Shown here one piece after another: positions 1-6,162 of a stretch of 6,269 nt of DNA. The translations under genes were made by a program, and so were the position numbers. How positions within the stretch are numbered: the stretch's first letter is position 1; each line of letters starts with the position of its first letter. Source of the stretch: an uncultured Lachnospiraceae bacterium (GTDB lineage Bacteria; Bacillota; Clostridia; Lachnospirales; Lachnospiraceae); contig CALYVE010000112.1 in assembly GCA_945492935.1 (NCBI GenBank), forward strand, positions 1 through 6,269, given 5' to 3'. The notes beneath the pieces are model-generated. The model was given only the letters and a program-made list of their open reading frames with translations, ran no database searches and had not been told where the DNA came from.

Positions 1-19
1 TAAACAACGATTCACTCAT
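1..19 (-). CDS. Possible start of a further gene downstream of ftsH (partial)
   Basis: Four bases after the ftsH stop codon an ATG on the minus strand opens a frame reading M-S-E-S-L-F up to the window edge. Only six codons are visible, so no product can be named. The ribosome binding site is poor: the nearest purine-rich stretch is a GGAAA inside the last codons of ftsH, about 11 nt upstream. There is no terminator between the ftsH stop and this ATG, which is compatible with the operon continuing. It could equally be a chance ATG in a short spacer. Confidence 0.25.
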
Positions 20-23
20 TTTT

Positions 24-1892
24 CTATGTTTCCGGCACCATTTCTGTTTCAGGTTTGTCACTTTCGAACAACGCTTCGAACTCTGAACGCTCGATTCTTT
101 CCTTTTCTAACAAAAGATTTGCACATTTATGGAGTACATCCATGTTGGCTTCGATGATTGCCCTCGCTTCCGCATAGCAGCTCTCCACGATTTTACGGAC
201 TTCCTTATCAATCAAGGTTGCCATCTTTTCACTGTAGCTGCGTGAATGGCCAAGATCTCTGCCGAGGAAAACCTCCTCACTGCTATCTACTTCGTAGTTA
301 ATCAAACCAACCTTTTCTGACATACCATATTTAACAACCATTGCCTGTGCGGTCTGTGTTGCCTGCTTGATATCCTGCGAAGCACCTGTTGTAATGTCGC
401 CGAATATCAACTCCTCAGCAATACGTCCGCCAAAGCTTACCTGAATATCCTGAAGCATTTTCTTCTTCGTCAGGAAAACGTTATCGTTCTCCGGAAGTGG
501 CATCGTATATCCGCCTGCACCACGTCCATTTGGAATAATGGATACAAGATGTACAGGACCAACCTCGCTGAGCAAATGGAATAAAATCGCATGACCTGCT
601 TCGTGATATGCAGTAATTCTGCGCTCCTTCTCCGGAACGAGACGGCTCTTCTTCTCCCCGCCAATACCGATTTTGACGAAGCTCTTGTCAACATCTTCCT
701 TCTTGATGTAGCGACGATTTGCCTTTGCAGCACTAATTGCGGATTCGTTCATAAGATTCTCAAGGTCAGCGCCGGCAAAGCCTGCTGTTGTTCTGGCAAT
801 CTCATGCAAATCGACATCATCGCCAAGCGGTTTGTTTCGAACATGTACCTTCAAAATATCCTCACGTCCTTTGACATCCGGACGACCAACCATAACCTTA
901 CGGTCAAAACGTCCCGGACGAAGAATCGCAGGATCCAGAATATCCACACGGTTTGTAGCAGCAAGAACGATAATACCGGAATTTGCTGTAAAACCATCCA
1001 TCTCAACAAGCATCTGGTTCAGCGTCTGCTCACGCTCATCGTGACCGCCGCCAAGACCGGAACCTCTTTTACGGGCTACCGCGTCAATCTCATCGATAAA
1101 TACTATACATGGCGAGTTTTTCTTCGCATCCTCAAACAAATCACGAACACGGGAAGCACCAACACCGACGAACATCTCAACAAAGTCTGAACCGGAGATT
1201 GAGAAGAACGGAACACCTGCCTCACCGGCTACAGCTTTTGCAAGCAATGTTTTACCGGTTCCCGGAGGTCCCTCCAGCAAAACACCCTTTGGAATTCTTG
1301 CTCCTAATTCATTATATTTCTTCGGATTACGGAGAAAGTCAACAATCTCCGCCATATCCTCTTTTTCTTCATCAAGACCGGCTACATCTTTAAAGGTGTA
1401 TTTGATATCCTTGTCTGTTGACATATGCGCACGGCTCTTTGTAAAGGTGGCCATCTTACCGCCACCTGCGCCACCGCCTGCCGAAACACTGCTCATCAGC
1501 GATGTAATCAAAAAGATTACAAGTATTCCAATCGCAATGGCCGGAAGCCAGTTCAAAAATGTGTTCGGCTTTGTCACATTATGCAATGCCATGGCAATTG
1601 ATCCATCCGAAAATTCCATGACAATTTCCTGAACTACATTGACATCCGAAACATAAAACTCTTTTTCTGCACCTGTTGAATTATACACGATATACACAAC
1701 GCCGGTTGGTACTTCCTGATTCTGGTATATTTCAACTGTGCTAATTAATCCATTTGCTACGTCGCCCTGAAAATTATCGATTGTGTAAGCTTCATCCGTC
1801 TCTATGCTATCCTTTTGCATCCACAAAATCACACAAAAACCTATGAAGAAAATAATCAGATAAAGTCCAAGACCTTTCTTTGCGTTTTTCAT
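24..1892 (-). CDS. ftsH: FtsH, ATP-dependent membrane zinc metalloprotease
   Basis: This is a complete 622-residue FtsH, the membrane-anchored hexameric AAA+ protease that unfolds and degrades misassembled membrane proteins and selected regulators. Two membrane segments (about 8-24 and 112-133) flank an extracytoplasmic domain. A glycine-rich linker follows at 139-145. The AAA+ domain shows Walker A GPPGTGKT at 208-215, the pore loop MFVGVG at 240-245, Walker B IVFIDEID at 263-270 and the second region of homology with arginine fingers R325 and R328. The M41 peptidase domain has HEAGH at 430-434, with H430 and H434 as zinc ligands and E431 catalytic; D507 in GASQD is the expected third ligand. 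All key residues are intact and the length is normal. The ATG at 1892 has an AAAGGAA ribosome binding site 8 nt upstream. The gene lies 23 nt after hpt with no terminator between, so it should be cotranscribed with hpt and tilS. In B. subtilis FtsH is needed for sporulation and degrades SpoIIE. Confidence 0.98.
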   Translation of the reverse strand: MKNAKKGLGLYLIIFFIGFCVILWMQKDSIETDEAYTIDNFQGDVANGLISTVEIYQNQEVPTGVVYIVYNSTGAEKEFYVSDVNVVQEIVMEFSDGSIAMALHNVTKPNTFLNWLPAIAIGILVIFLITSLMSSVSAGGGAGGGKMATFTKSRAHMSTDKDIKYTFKDVAGLDEEKEDMAEIVDFLRNPKKYNELGARIPKGVLLEGPPGTGKTLLAKAVAGEAGVPFFSISGSDFVEMFVGVGASRVRDLFEDAKKNSPCIVFIDEIDAVARKRGSGLGGGHDEREQTLNQMLVEMDGFTANSGIIVLAATNRVDILDPAILRPGRFDRKVMVGRPDVKGREDILKVHVRNKPLGDDVDLHEIARTTAGFAGADLENLMNESAISAAKANRRYIKKEDVDKSFVKIGIGGEKKSRLVPEKERRITAYHEAGHAILFHLLSEVGPVHLVSIIPNGRGAGGYTMPLPENDNVFLTKKKMLQDIQVSFGGRIAEELIFGDITTGASQDIKQATQTAQAMVVKYGMSEKVGLINYEVDSSEEVFLGRDLGHSRSYSEKMATLIDKEVRKIVESCYAEARAIIEANMDVLHKCANLLLEKERIERSEFEALFESDKPETEMVPET

Positions 1893-1915
1893 TCAAGTAT
1901 TTCCTTTCTTGTTGC

Positions 1916-2437
1916 CTATTCTTCTATCACACCAATATATGGCAAATTACGATATTTCTGTGCACAATCCAAGCCATAACCGACCACAAAACGATCCGGC
2001 ACTTTGAAACAACACATATCCGGGTTGATTTCAACCACGCGGCGTTCAGGTTTATCAAGCAATGTGACAATCATAAAGCTTGCCGGCTTGCGCTCCTTCA
2101 TAAGATTCACCAAATACGAAAGTGTTCTGCCGGAATCCATAATATCCTCAACCAAAATAACGTCTCTTCCTTCAATTGTCTCATCAAGATCCTTGATTAA
2201 CTTCACAATACCGGAAGACTTTGTGCCGTTTCCATAGCTGCTTACTGACATAAAATCCATCGTTACCGGGATAGACAGGCGCTTTGCAAGCTCGCACATA
2301 AAAAATACGCTTCCCTTCAATACACCGACCAAGTGAACGACTTTGCCGGCATATTTAGCACTAATTTCATCAGCAATTTCCTGAATACGATTTTCGACTT
2401 CCTCTTTACTGATTAATACATTAATCTTCTCGTCCAT
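1916..2437 (-). CDS. hpt: Hypoxanthine(-guanine) phosphoribosyltransferase
   Basis: This 173-residue type I phosphoribosyltransferase should convert hypoxanthine, and probably guanine, plus PRPP into IMP or GMP in cytoplasmic purine salvage. The PRPP-binding loop VEDIMDSGRT spans 96-105, with the E97-D98 acidic pair and D101 as the expected catalytic base. The LKGS loop at 40-43, the flexible SSYG loop at 66-69, K129 in LLDKPERR and the purine-binding PDRFVVGYGLD at 147-157 are all present. The length is typical of bacterial Hpt. I chose the ATG at 2437 because AAGGAG lies 6 nt upstream and the encoded start (MDEKINVLIS) fits the family; an in-frame start 11 codons earlier gives a lysine-rich extension with no ribosome binding site of its own. 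The start lies 17 nt inside the end of tilS, which suggests translational coupling. The tilS-hpt-ftsH order is conserved in Firmicutes. Guanine versus xanthine preference cannot be settled from sequence alone. Confidence 0.97.
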   Translation of the reverse strand: MDEKINVLISKEEVENRIQEIADEISAKYAGKVVHLVGVLKGSVFFMCELAKRLSIPVTMDFMSVSSYGNGTKSSGIVKLIKDLDETIEGRDVILVEDIMDSGRTLSYLVNLMKERKPASFMIVTLLDKPERRVVEINPDMCCFKVPDRFVVGYGLDCAQKYRNLPYIGVIEE

Positions 2438-3845
2438 ATTTTTCTCCTTTTCCTTCGTAATGTAGCACAAGAACCCTGCTTGTCTGCGAATCTATTCGAT
2501 ATTTGTAACTTTCTCTTATTCCAACCACCAAGAGAACCTCTGTCTCACATGCTACAATCGGCCAGTCAACGCGCTTGTCACGGTCAATCTTGGCATCGAT
2601 AAACAAGCGGGATATTTTTTTTGTATTACCTGCATCGTCGATAATCAGGCAATCCCCTGTTTTCGGTGTCCGTAAAAAAAGTTTGCCTTTAATTTTATCA
2701 TAATCCAGCATTTTCGTATACTTATTTTTTGATATTTCTGATATTTCTTCCCTCGGAACAATGCTTACCGTAAGCGTACCCACATTGTTGAAGGCATAAA
2801 CACCTGATTGTGTAATCTCTCGTTCAAAAGATAAATCTTCCTGCAGCCCGTCCGACTGCTTTACAGAAAGCAAAACGGAATCGTAGCTTCTTCTTGCGGA
2901 AATTCCGTATGGCAGCATAACTTCCCTGCCGGACTGCGCCTCGAAAAGTCCAAGCAATGCCTGCACATGCTTTGACGTAATATCCTTGCTTGCGCCTGCA
3001 ATATCTGTAAGCGCCTTGTAGCAAATATTTCTTCGCAAAAGAGATGGCAGCCGATTCATATGGTCAACAATAATGCCCAGATATCTCCCATCCCGGTAAA
3101 CAGCCTTTGTATATGCTTCTTCTGTGTAAGAAAATGCCCAATCATAATAGTCGGTGGCCTCGCGGGTCAGATTGCATATATGCGACAATGCACCTTCGTT
3201 GATTGTCTGAAGCATTGGCAAAATAGCATGACGGATACGGTTGCGATCATAATCACCACTCGCATTTGTGGAGTCTTCGCAATATGTTTCATTTTTCGAC
3301 GTTAAATATTCCAAAACTTCTGCCCGCTCCAGGCAAAGAATCGGGCGAATCACATTATCCCTCACAGGCAAAATGCCTCGAAGGCCATTCATTCCGCTCC
3401 CGCGCACAATGTGAAACAACACGGTCTCCGCCAAATCGTTTTTGTTGTGTGCAACCGCAATTTTATTGCAGTCATAGTGCTCGCATGTTTTGGCAAAGCA
3501 TTCGTATCGGTAAATTCGACCGGCCTCTTCCACTGTGTATTTATTTTCCTTCGCAAACGCCTTGATGTCGGTATGATACAATACAAACGCAATACCAATC
3601 CGTTCACATAACGCTTTTGCAAACTCCGCATCACGGTCTGCTTCTTCCCCACGCAGTCCATGATGAACGTGCACAGCAACCAGATTAGACTTATTGTACC
3701 CAAGCTTCTCTCCAAGCTCTGCGAGCAGCAACAAAAGACTCACGGAATCAGCCCCGCCGGATAGTCCGACAACAATACGATCACCGGACTGTATCATTGT
3801 ATGTTCCAATATATAATTATATACCTTATCCGCCTGTGTATTCAT
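2421..3845 (-). CDS. tilS: TilS, tRNA(Ile)-lysidine synthetase
   Basis: TilS joins lysine to C34 of the CAU anticodon of tRNA-Ile2 using ATP. This switches the tRNA from methionine to isoleucine identity and lets it read AUA codons; the function is normally essential. With the start at 3845 the protein has 474 residues, a usual length for the long Firmicutes form. The N-terminal PP-loop ATPase domain has SGGADS at 29-34, followed by HVHHGLRG at 59-66, AHNKND at 132-137 (in place of the commoner HHADD type), RGSGMNGLRG at 148-157, DSTN at 191-194 and RNRIRH at 201-206. A TilS-type C-terminal domain follows, including FLRTPKTGD from about 390. The ATG at 3845 is preferred because AGGAGA sits 5 nt upstream and places the PP-loop about 28 residues from the start, as in the family. 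An upstream GTG at 3920 would add 25 residues but has no ribosome binding site. The end overlaps hpt by 17 nt. Confidence 0.97.
   Translation of the reverse strand: MNTQADKVYNYILEHTMIQSGDRIVVGLSGGADSVSLLLLLAELGEKLGYNKSNLVAVHVHHGLRGEEADRDAEFAKALCERIGIAFVLYHTDIKAFAKENKYTVEEAGRIYRYECFAKTCEHYDCNKIAVAHNKNDLAETVLFHIVRGSGMNGLRGILPVRDNVIRPILCLERAEVLEYLTSKNETYCEDSTNASGDYDRNRIRHAILPMLQTINEGALSHICNLTREATDYYDWAFSYTEEAYTKAVYRDGRYLGIIVDHMNRLPSLLRRNICYKALTDIAGASKDITSKHVQALLGLFEAQSGREVMLPYGISARRSYDSVLLSVKQSDGLQEDLSFEREITQSGVYAFNNVGTLTVSIVPREEISEISKNKYTKMLDYDKIKGKLFLRTPKTGDCLIIDDAGNTKKISRLFIDAKIDRDKRVDWPIVACETEVLLVVGIRESYKYRIDSQTSRVLVLHYEGKGEKYGRED
2444..2449 (-). promoter_or_regulatory. hpt ribosome binding site inside the tilS coding region
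   Basis: AAGGAG lies 6 nt upstream of the hpt ATG at 2437 and is embedded in the tilS codons for G-K-G-E near its C-terminus. It fixes the hpt start and means that ribosomes finishing tilS pass over the hpt initiation site. Confidence 0.85.
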
Positions 3846-3850
3846 TGAAA

Positions 3851-3856
3851 TCTCCT
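3851..3856 (-). promoter_or_regulatory. tilS ribosome binding site that decides the start
   Basis: AGGAGA lies 5 nt upstream of the ATG at 3845. The alternative in-frame GTG at 3920, overlapping the spoIIE stop, has only an AT-rich stretch with no Shine-Dalgarno match upstream. This site is therefore the reason for calling the shorter TilS. Confidence 0.85.
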
Positions 3857-3882
3857 GCTTTTCGGGTATTTTACAACGAAAT

Positions 3883-3911
3883 ATCATACCACATGGTGTC
3901 AAATATGTATA
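3883..3911 (-). promoter_or_regulatory. Candidate vegetative promoter for tilS-hpt-ftsH (extended -10)
   Basis: The 71-nt spoIIE-tilS gap holds TGGTATGAT at 3883-3891, an extended -10 element (TGnTATAAT type, one mismatch in the hexamer). A TATACA at 3906-3911 lies 17 nt upstream and matches the -35 consensus in four of six bases. A start point about 7 nt downstream would leave a leader of about 30 nt containing the tilS ribosome binding site. The idea makes biological sense because tilS and ftsH are needed in growing cells while spoIIE is expected to be expressed only early in sporulation. It is a prediction from motif match only. Confidence 0.45.
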
Positions 3912-3916
3912 GACTT

Positions 3917-6001
3917 TCACAAAGTTTTAACAAGTTTACAGGCTACGATCGTTGCATCATCCTTTAGACGGTTTCCGCACATTCCCCGAATTTCGTTTAC
4001 AATATAAGAAACGAGCTCCTCCGGGTCATCCGTCCTTCTATCCGCAAGTAACGCACGCAGGTAATCCTCCTTATTTTCAAAAATGATACTCTCAAGCACA
4101 CCATCGCTCACGAGCACAATCATATCTTTGTTATAAAATTTTTTTGTGCACTGCTCACAGGATGCATCCTGAATGACTCCTACCGGCAGCGATGTTGACT
4201 TCACAAGCTCTATCCACTCGCCCCTTTGAATATAGGTCGTTGCCGCTCCCTGCTTGCAAATGACACCATGCCCCGTGTACAAATCGATCAACAACATATC
4301 AAGCGTTGCAAAACGTTCGCCCTTGTTTCGTTCAGACAAATATGCATTCACAATTTTTATTGCCGTTTCCTGTTCGAATCCTGCCTGAAGCAGCTCCTCC
4401 AACGCTTCCAAAAGTATACTGCTGTCTCCCGCCGCCTGCATGCCATTTCCCATTCCGTCCGCAATCATAAAAAGCATTTTCCCCGGAACGATTTCCCCAA
4501 TATAAAAATTATCGCCGGACACGTCGCTCGCGTAACGGCTCAGCTTTCGAACCGCCGTCCGGCAACGAAATGCAGGGGCCTCCTGAAGACAAATCAACGT
4601 CGGATCTGTCCCTACAACGCGCCGGCTTTCCTCTGTTACAATCAGACGAATTCCCATCTGCTGCTCAACAATTTTCCGAACGAGTTCAGCCGTAATAAGC
4701 TTATATCTCCTTGAACACAAAACGATGTAAACCGTAAATCTTCCCTCTCGATTTTTTGTCAGAGAAAGCTCATGCACGCGGACATTTTTTCTAGCCAGCT
4801 TCTCAATGATTTTAGACTCAATTGTTTTTTTGAGAGGAACCTCTCTGGGAACTGTACTTGCAAATTCTTCTAAAATCGTTCCGACCTCAACAAAAGTCGC
4901 GCCGATGTTTACATCTCCCGCAAATGTATAGTCAATTCTTTTCATCGCCGCCGCAAAATTATTCACACGCTCAACAACCAGCTTCCCCCATGCCGAAGAA
5001 GTATTCTTTTCCCCGTTCTGAAAAAGAGCATGCTCTACCCGCAGCACAATTGTATTTGGCAACAAAACAAAAAGAAAGACAGCCGTAAAAAGGGCTTTTT
5101 TTCCATCCCAGGAAAGAAGCATATCATAACCCCAGAGTCCGCACAGAAAATAGGTGCAGACAAAGAGTCCCGCTGCCAGAAATCTCCCGCAACGAAGCAA
5201 TTGAAAAGCTGCCGCACAAACCATTCCTATAATGACATAGCAAAATAAATACGACATTTCAAGCTCTTGCCCTGCACGAAGAAAACCAACGAGAACACTC
5301 CATGCAATTCCGATTCCGCTTCCAAACACATACAATGAAAACAAAACAGAAAAAAGGGCAAAACTTTCGGCAATCACGAGTTCAAACGGACCATGCTCCG
5401 GCATGCCCAAAACAACAGCTGCCGAAAGAAGCATTACCGCAATTGCGCTCTCGCTGTCCGTTGCGATTTTTGCATAATCGTTTTGTATCGTCGAAAGTGC
5501 TTTTTGAAAAACAAATGACAACGAAAAAACAAGCACACCTTCCGCAAATACATTCACGACAAAGGATGAGCCGATTATTTGCGTAAGTTTTATGGAATCC
5601 ATTTGCAAAAGCTGCGGTGCAAAACGATACGCAAATGCATTTACAAGGATGGTTACAGTACCTGCCAGCAGGGCAGCAAGAAGCTTTTCTCTTTTTAGCA
5701 GAATCAGTTTCCGATTACAAAACAGCAAAAGCAAAATTCCCATCAGCACTGCATACCGAACAATCATCCCCATGGAAAAACAGGAAGCCATCCCGAGCAA
5801 AAGCGCTCCAAATACGAAAAAGGCATTTCCATTTTGCAAACAGACTGCCACCAAAAATGCAATCGCCATTGCATTCATTTCAAACAGATTACATCTTCCG
5901 ATCAAATACGCAGCGAAAATAACCCACATATGATTGCCGCGCAAGCTGTCTCCAAAGCCAAATCCCGTCCATGAATTTTCATTTCGCAAATCACCCTTCA
6001 T
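3917..6001 (-). CDS. spoIIE: SpoIIE, stage II sporulation membrane phosphatase (PP2C type), short form
   Basis: SpoIIE sits at the asymmetric division septum and dephosphorylates the anti-anti-sigma factor SpoIIAA, releasing sigma-F in the forespore; in B. subtilis it also binds FtsZ. This copy has 694 residues. After a short cytoplasmic N-terminus (about 1-24) come some ten to eleven hydrophobic segments up to about 315. A soluble middle region (about 325-490) is followed by the PP2C phosphatase domain: SGDN at 495-498, DGMGNG at 515-520 with D515 as metal ligand, FATLD with D568, SLPVG at 604-608, SDG with D633, and DDAT with D681-D682 near the C-terminus. The catalytic motifs look intact. 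The protein is about 130 residues shorter than the 827-residue B. subtilis protein as I remember it, and most of the loss falls in the middle region, where I see no Cys-rich segment. The ATG at 6001 has GGGAGG 6 nt upstream. The gene begins its own transcription unit after the divIC terminator. Confidence 0.98.
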   Translation of the reverse strand: MKGDLRNENSWTGFGFGDSLRGNHMWVIFAAYLIGRCNLFEMNAMAIAFLVAVCLQNGNAFFVFGALLLGMASCFSMGMIVRYAVLMGILLLLFCNRKLILLKREKLLAALLAGTVTILVNAFAYRFAPQLLQMDSIKLTQIIGSSFVVNVFAEGVLVFSLSFVFQKALSTIQNDYAKIATDSESAIAVMLLSAAVVLGMPEHGPFELVIAESFALFSVLFSLYVFGSGIGIAWSVLVGFLRAGQELEMSYLFCYVIIGMVCAAAFQLLRCGRFLAAGLFVCTYFLCGLWGYDMLLSWDGKKALFTAVFLFVLLPNTIVLRVEHALFQNGEKNTSSAWGKLVVERVNNFAAAMKRIDYTFAGDVNIGATFVEVGTILEEFASTVPREVPLKKTIESKIIEKLARKNVRVHELSLTKNREGRFTVYIVLCSRRYKLITAELVRKIVEQQMGIRLIVTEESRRVVGTDPTLICLQEAPAFRCRTAVRKLSRYASDVSGDNFYIGEIVPGKMLFMIADGMGNGMQAAGDSSILLEALEELLQAGFEQETAIKIVNAYLSERNKGERFATLDMLLIDLYTGHGVICKQGAATTYIQRGEWIELVKSTSLPVGVIQDASCEQCTKKFYNKDMIVLVSDGVLESIIFENKEDYLRALLADRRTDDPEELVSYIVNEIRGMCGNRLKDDATIVACKLVKTL

Positions 6002-6007
6002 TTATTA

Positions 6008-6013
6008 CCTCCC
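6008..6013 (-). promoter_or_regulatory. spoIIE ribosome binding site
   Basis: GGGAGG followed by the 6-nt spacer TAATAA precedes the spoIIE ATG at 6001. It is a strong site and fixes the start that gives the SpoIIE N-terminus MKGDLRNENS. Confidence 0.85.
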
Positions 6014-6055
6014 GCTCATTACACAATTTTTTTCACGTGTCATATGTAACAAAAA

Positions 6056-6088
6056 ATTATAGGCTGTCCGTGGGAAGCTTTTTGTCAA
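6056..6088 (-). promoter_or_regulatory. spoIIE promoter with 21-bp spacer (Spo0A-activated sigma-A type)
   Basis: On the minus strand a perfect TTGACA (6083-6088) and a perfect TATAAT (6056-6061) are separated by 21 bp, not the usual 16-18 bp. At 17 or 18 bp from the -10 the hexamers are CAAAAA and ACAAAA, so no normal -35 is available. B. subtilis spoIIE and spoIIG promoters are known for the same anomaly (near-consensus hexamers 21-22 bp apart). There, Spo0A bound over the -35 repositions sigma-A RNA polymerase. By analogy this promoter should be silent until Spo0A is phosphorylated. The expected start point near 6049 gives a leader of about 48 nt. Confidence 0.75.
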
Positions 6089-6089
6089 A
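6083..6089 (+). promoter_or_regulatory. Spo0A box overlapping the spoIIE -35 element
   Basis: TGTCAAA on the plus strand matches the Spo0A box consensus TGTCGAA at six of seven positions and coincides with the TTGACA -35 hexamer on the coding strand. An 0A box over the -35 is what the Spo0A-activated spoIIG and spoIIE promoters of B. subtilis show. The match alone is short and could arise by chance in AT-rich DNA; its position is what gives it weight. Confidence 0.6.
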
Positions 6090-6113
6090 ATAAGCGATTG
6101 CTTTCTGTTTTTT

Positions 6114-6120
6114 GGCGACA
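6114..6120 (-). promoter_or_regulatory. Possible second, weak Spo0A box upstream of spoIIE
   Basis: TGTCGCC on the minus strand matches the 0A consensus at five of seven positions, including the TGTCG core. Its centre lies 31 bp from the centre of the -35 box, close to three helical turns, so both would face the same side of the DNA. It touches the T-tract end of the divIC terminator. The evidence is weak. Confidence 0.25.
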
Positions 6121-6148
6121 AAAAAACACCGGTCAAACGAACCGGTGT
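6119..6148 (-). terminator. Intrinsic terminator of the divIC transcription unit
   Basis: An 8-bp perfect stem (ACACCGGT at 6141-6148 paired with ACCGGTGT at 6126-6133 on the minus strand) encloses a 7-nt loop and runs directly into a T-tract at 6120-6126. It starts 14 nt after the stop codon of the divIC-like gene. This is a textbook rho-independent terminator and separates the cell-division operon from spoIIE. On the plus strand it is preceded by no transcribed gene, so it acts for the minus strand. Confidence 0.92.
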
Positions 6149-6162
6149 AAATCAATTCTATA

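Noticed and set aside
591..1190. A 199-codon open frame on the plus strand
   Set aside because: It lies wholly inside ftsH on the opposite strand. Its translation shows no recognisable domain, and FtsH is fully conserved over the same bases. It is a shadow frame, as are the other plus-strand frames across tilS and spoIIE.
2438..2470. Extended hpt start 11 codons upstream
   Set aside because: No Shine-Dalgarno sequence precedes it. The extra residues come from reading the ribosome binding site region itself, and the family normally starts near MDEKINVLIS.
3897..3902. Perfect TTGACA on the minus strand as a tilS -35 element
   Set aside because: At 17 bp the downstream hexamer is TCGTTG, a poor -10. 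TAAAAT occurs only at 23 bp. The extended -10 with the TATACA upstream is the better reading.
3846..3920. Upstream GTG start for tilS that overlaps the spoIIE stop as GTGA
   Set aside because: A 4-nt overlap is attractive for coupling, but there is no ribosome binding site before it. The added residues are not typical of TilS N-termini, while the ATG at 3845 has a strong AGGAGA at the right distance.
6005..6019. Tiny upstream reading frame (ATG AGC GGG AGG TAA) in the spoIIE leader
   Set aside because: It has only four codons, no ribosome binding site, and overlaps the spoIIE Shine-Dalgarno sequence. It is probably chance, although it could be tested for an effect on translation.
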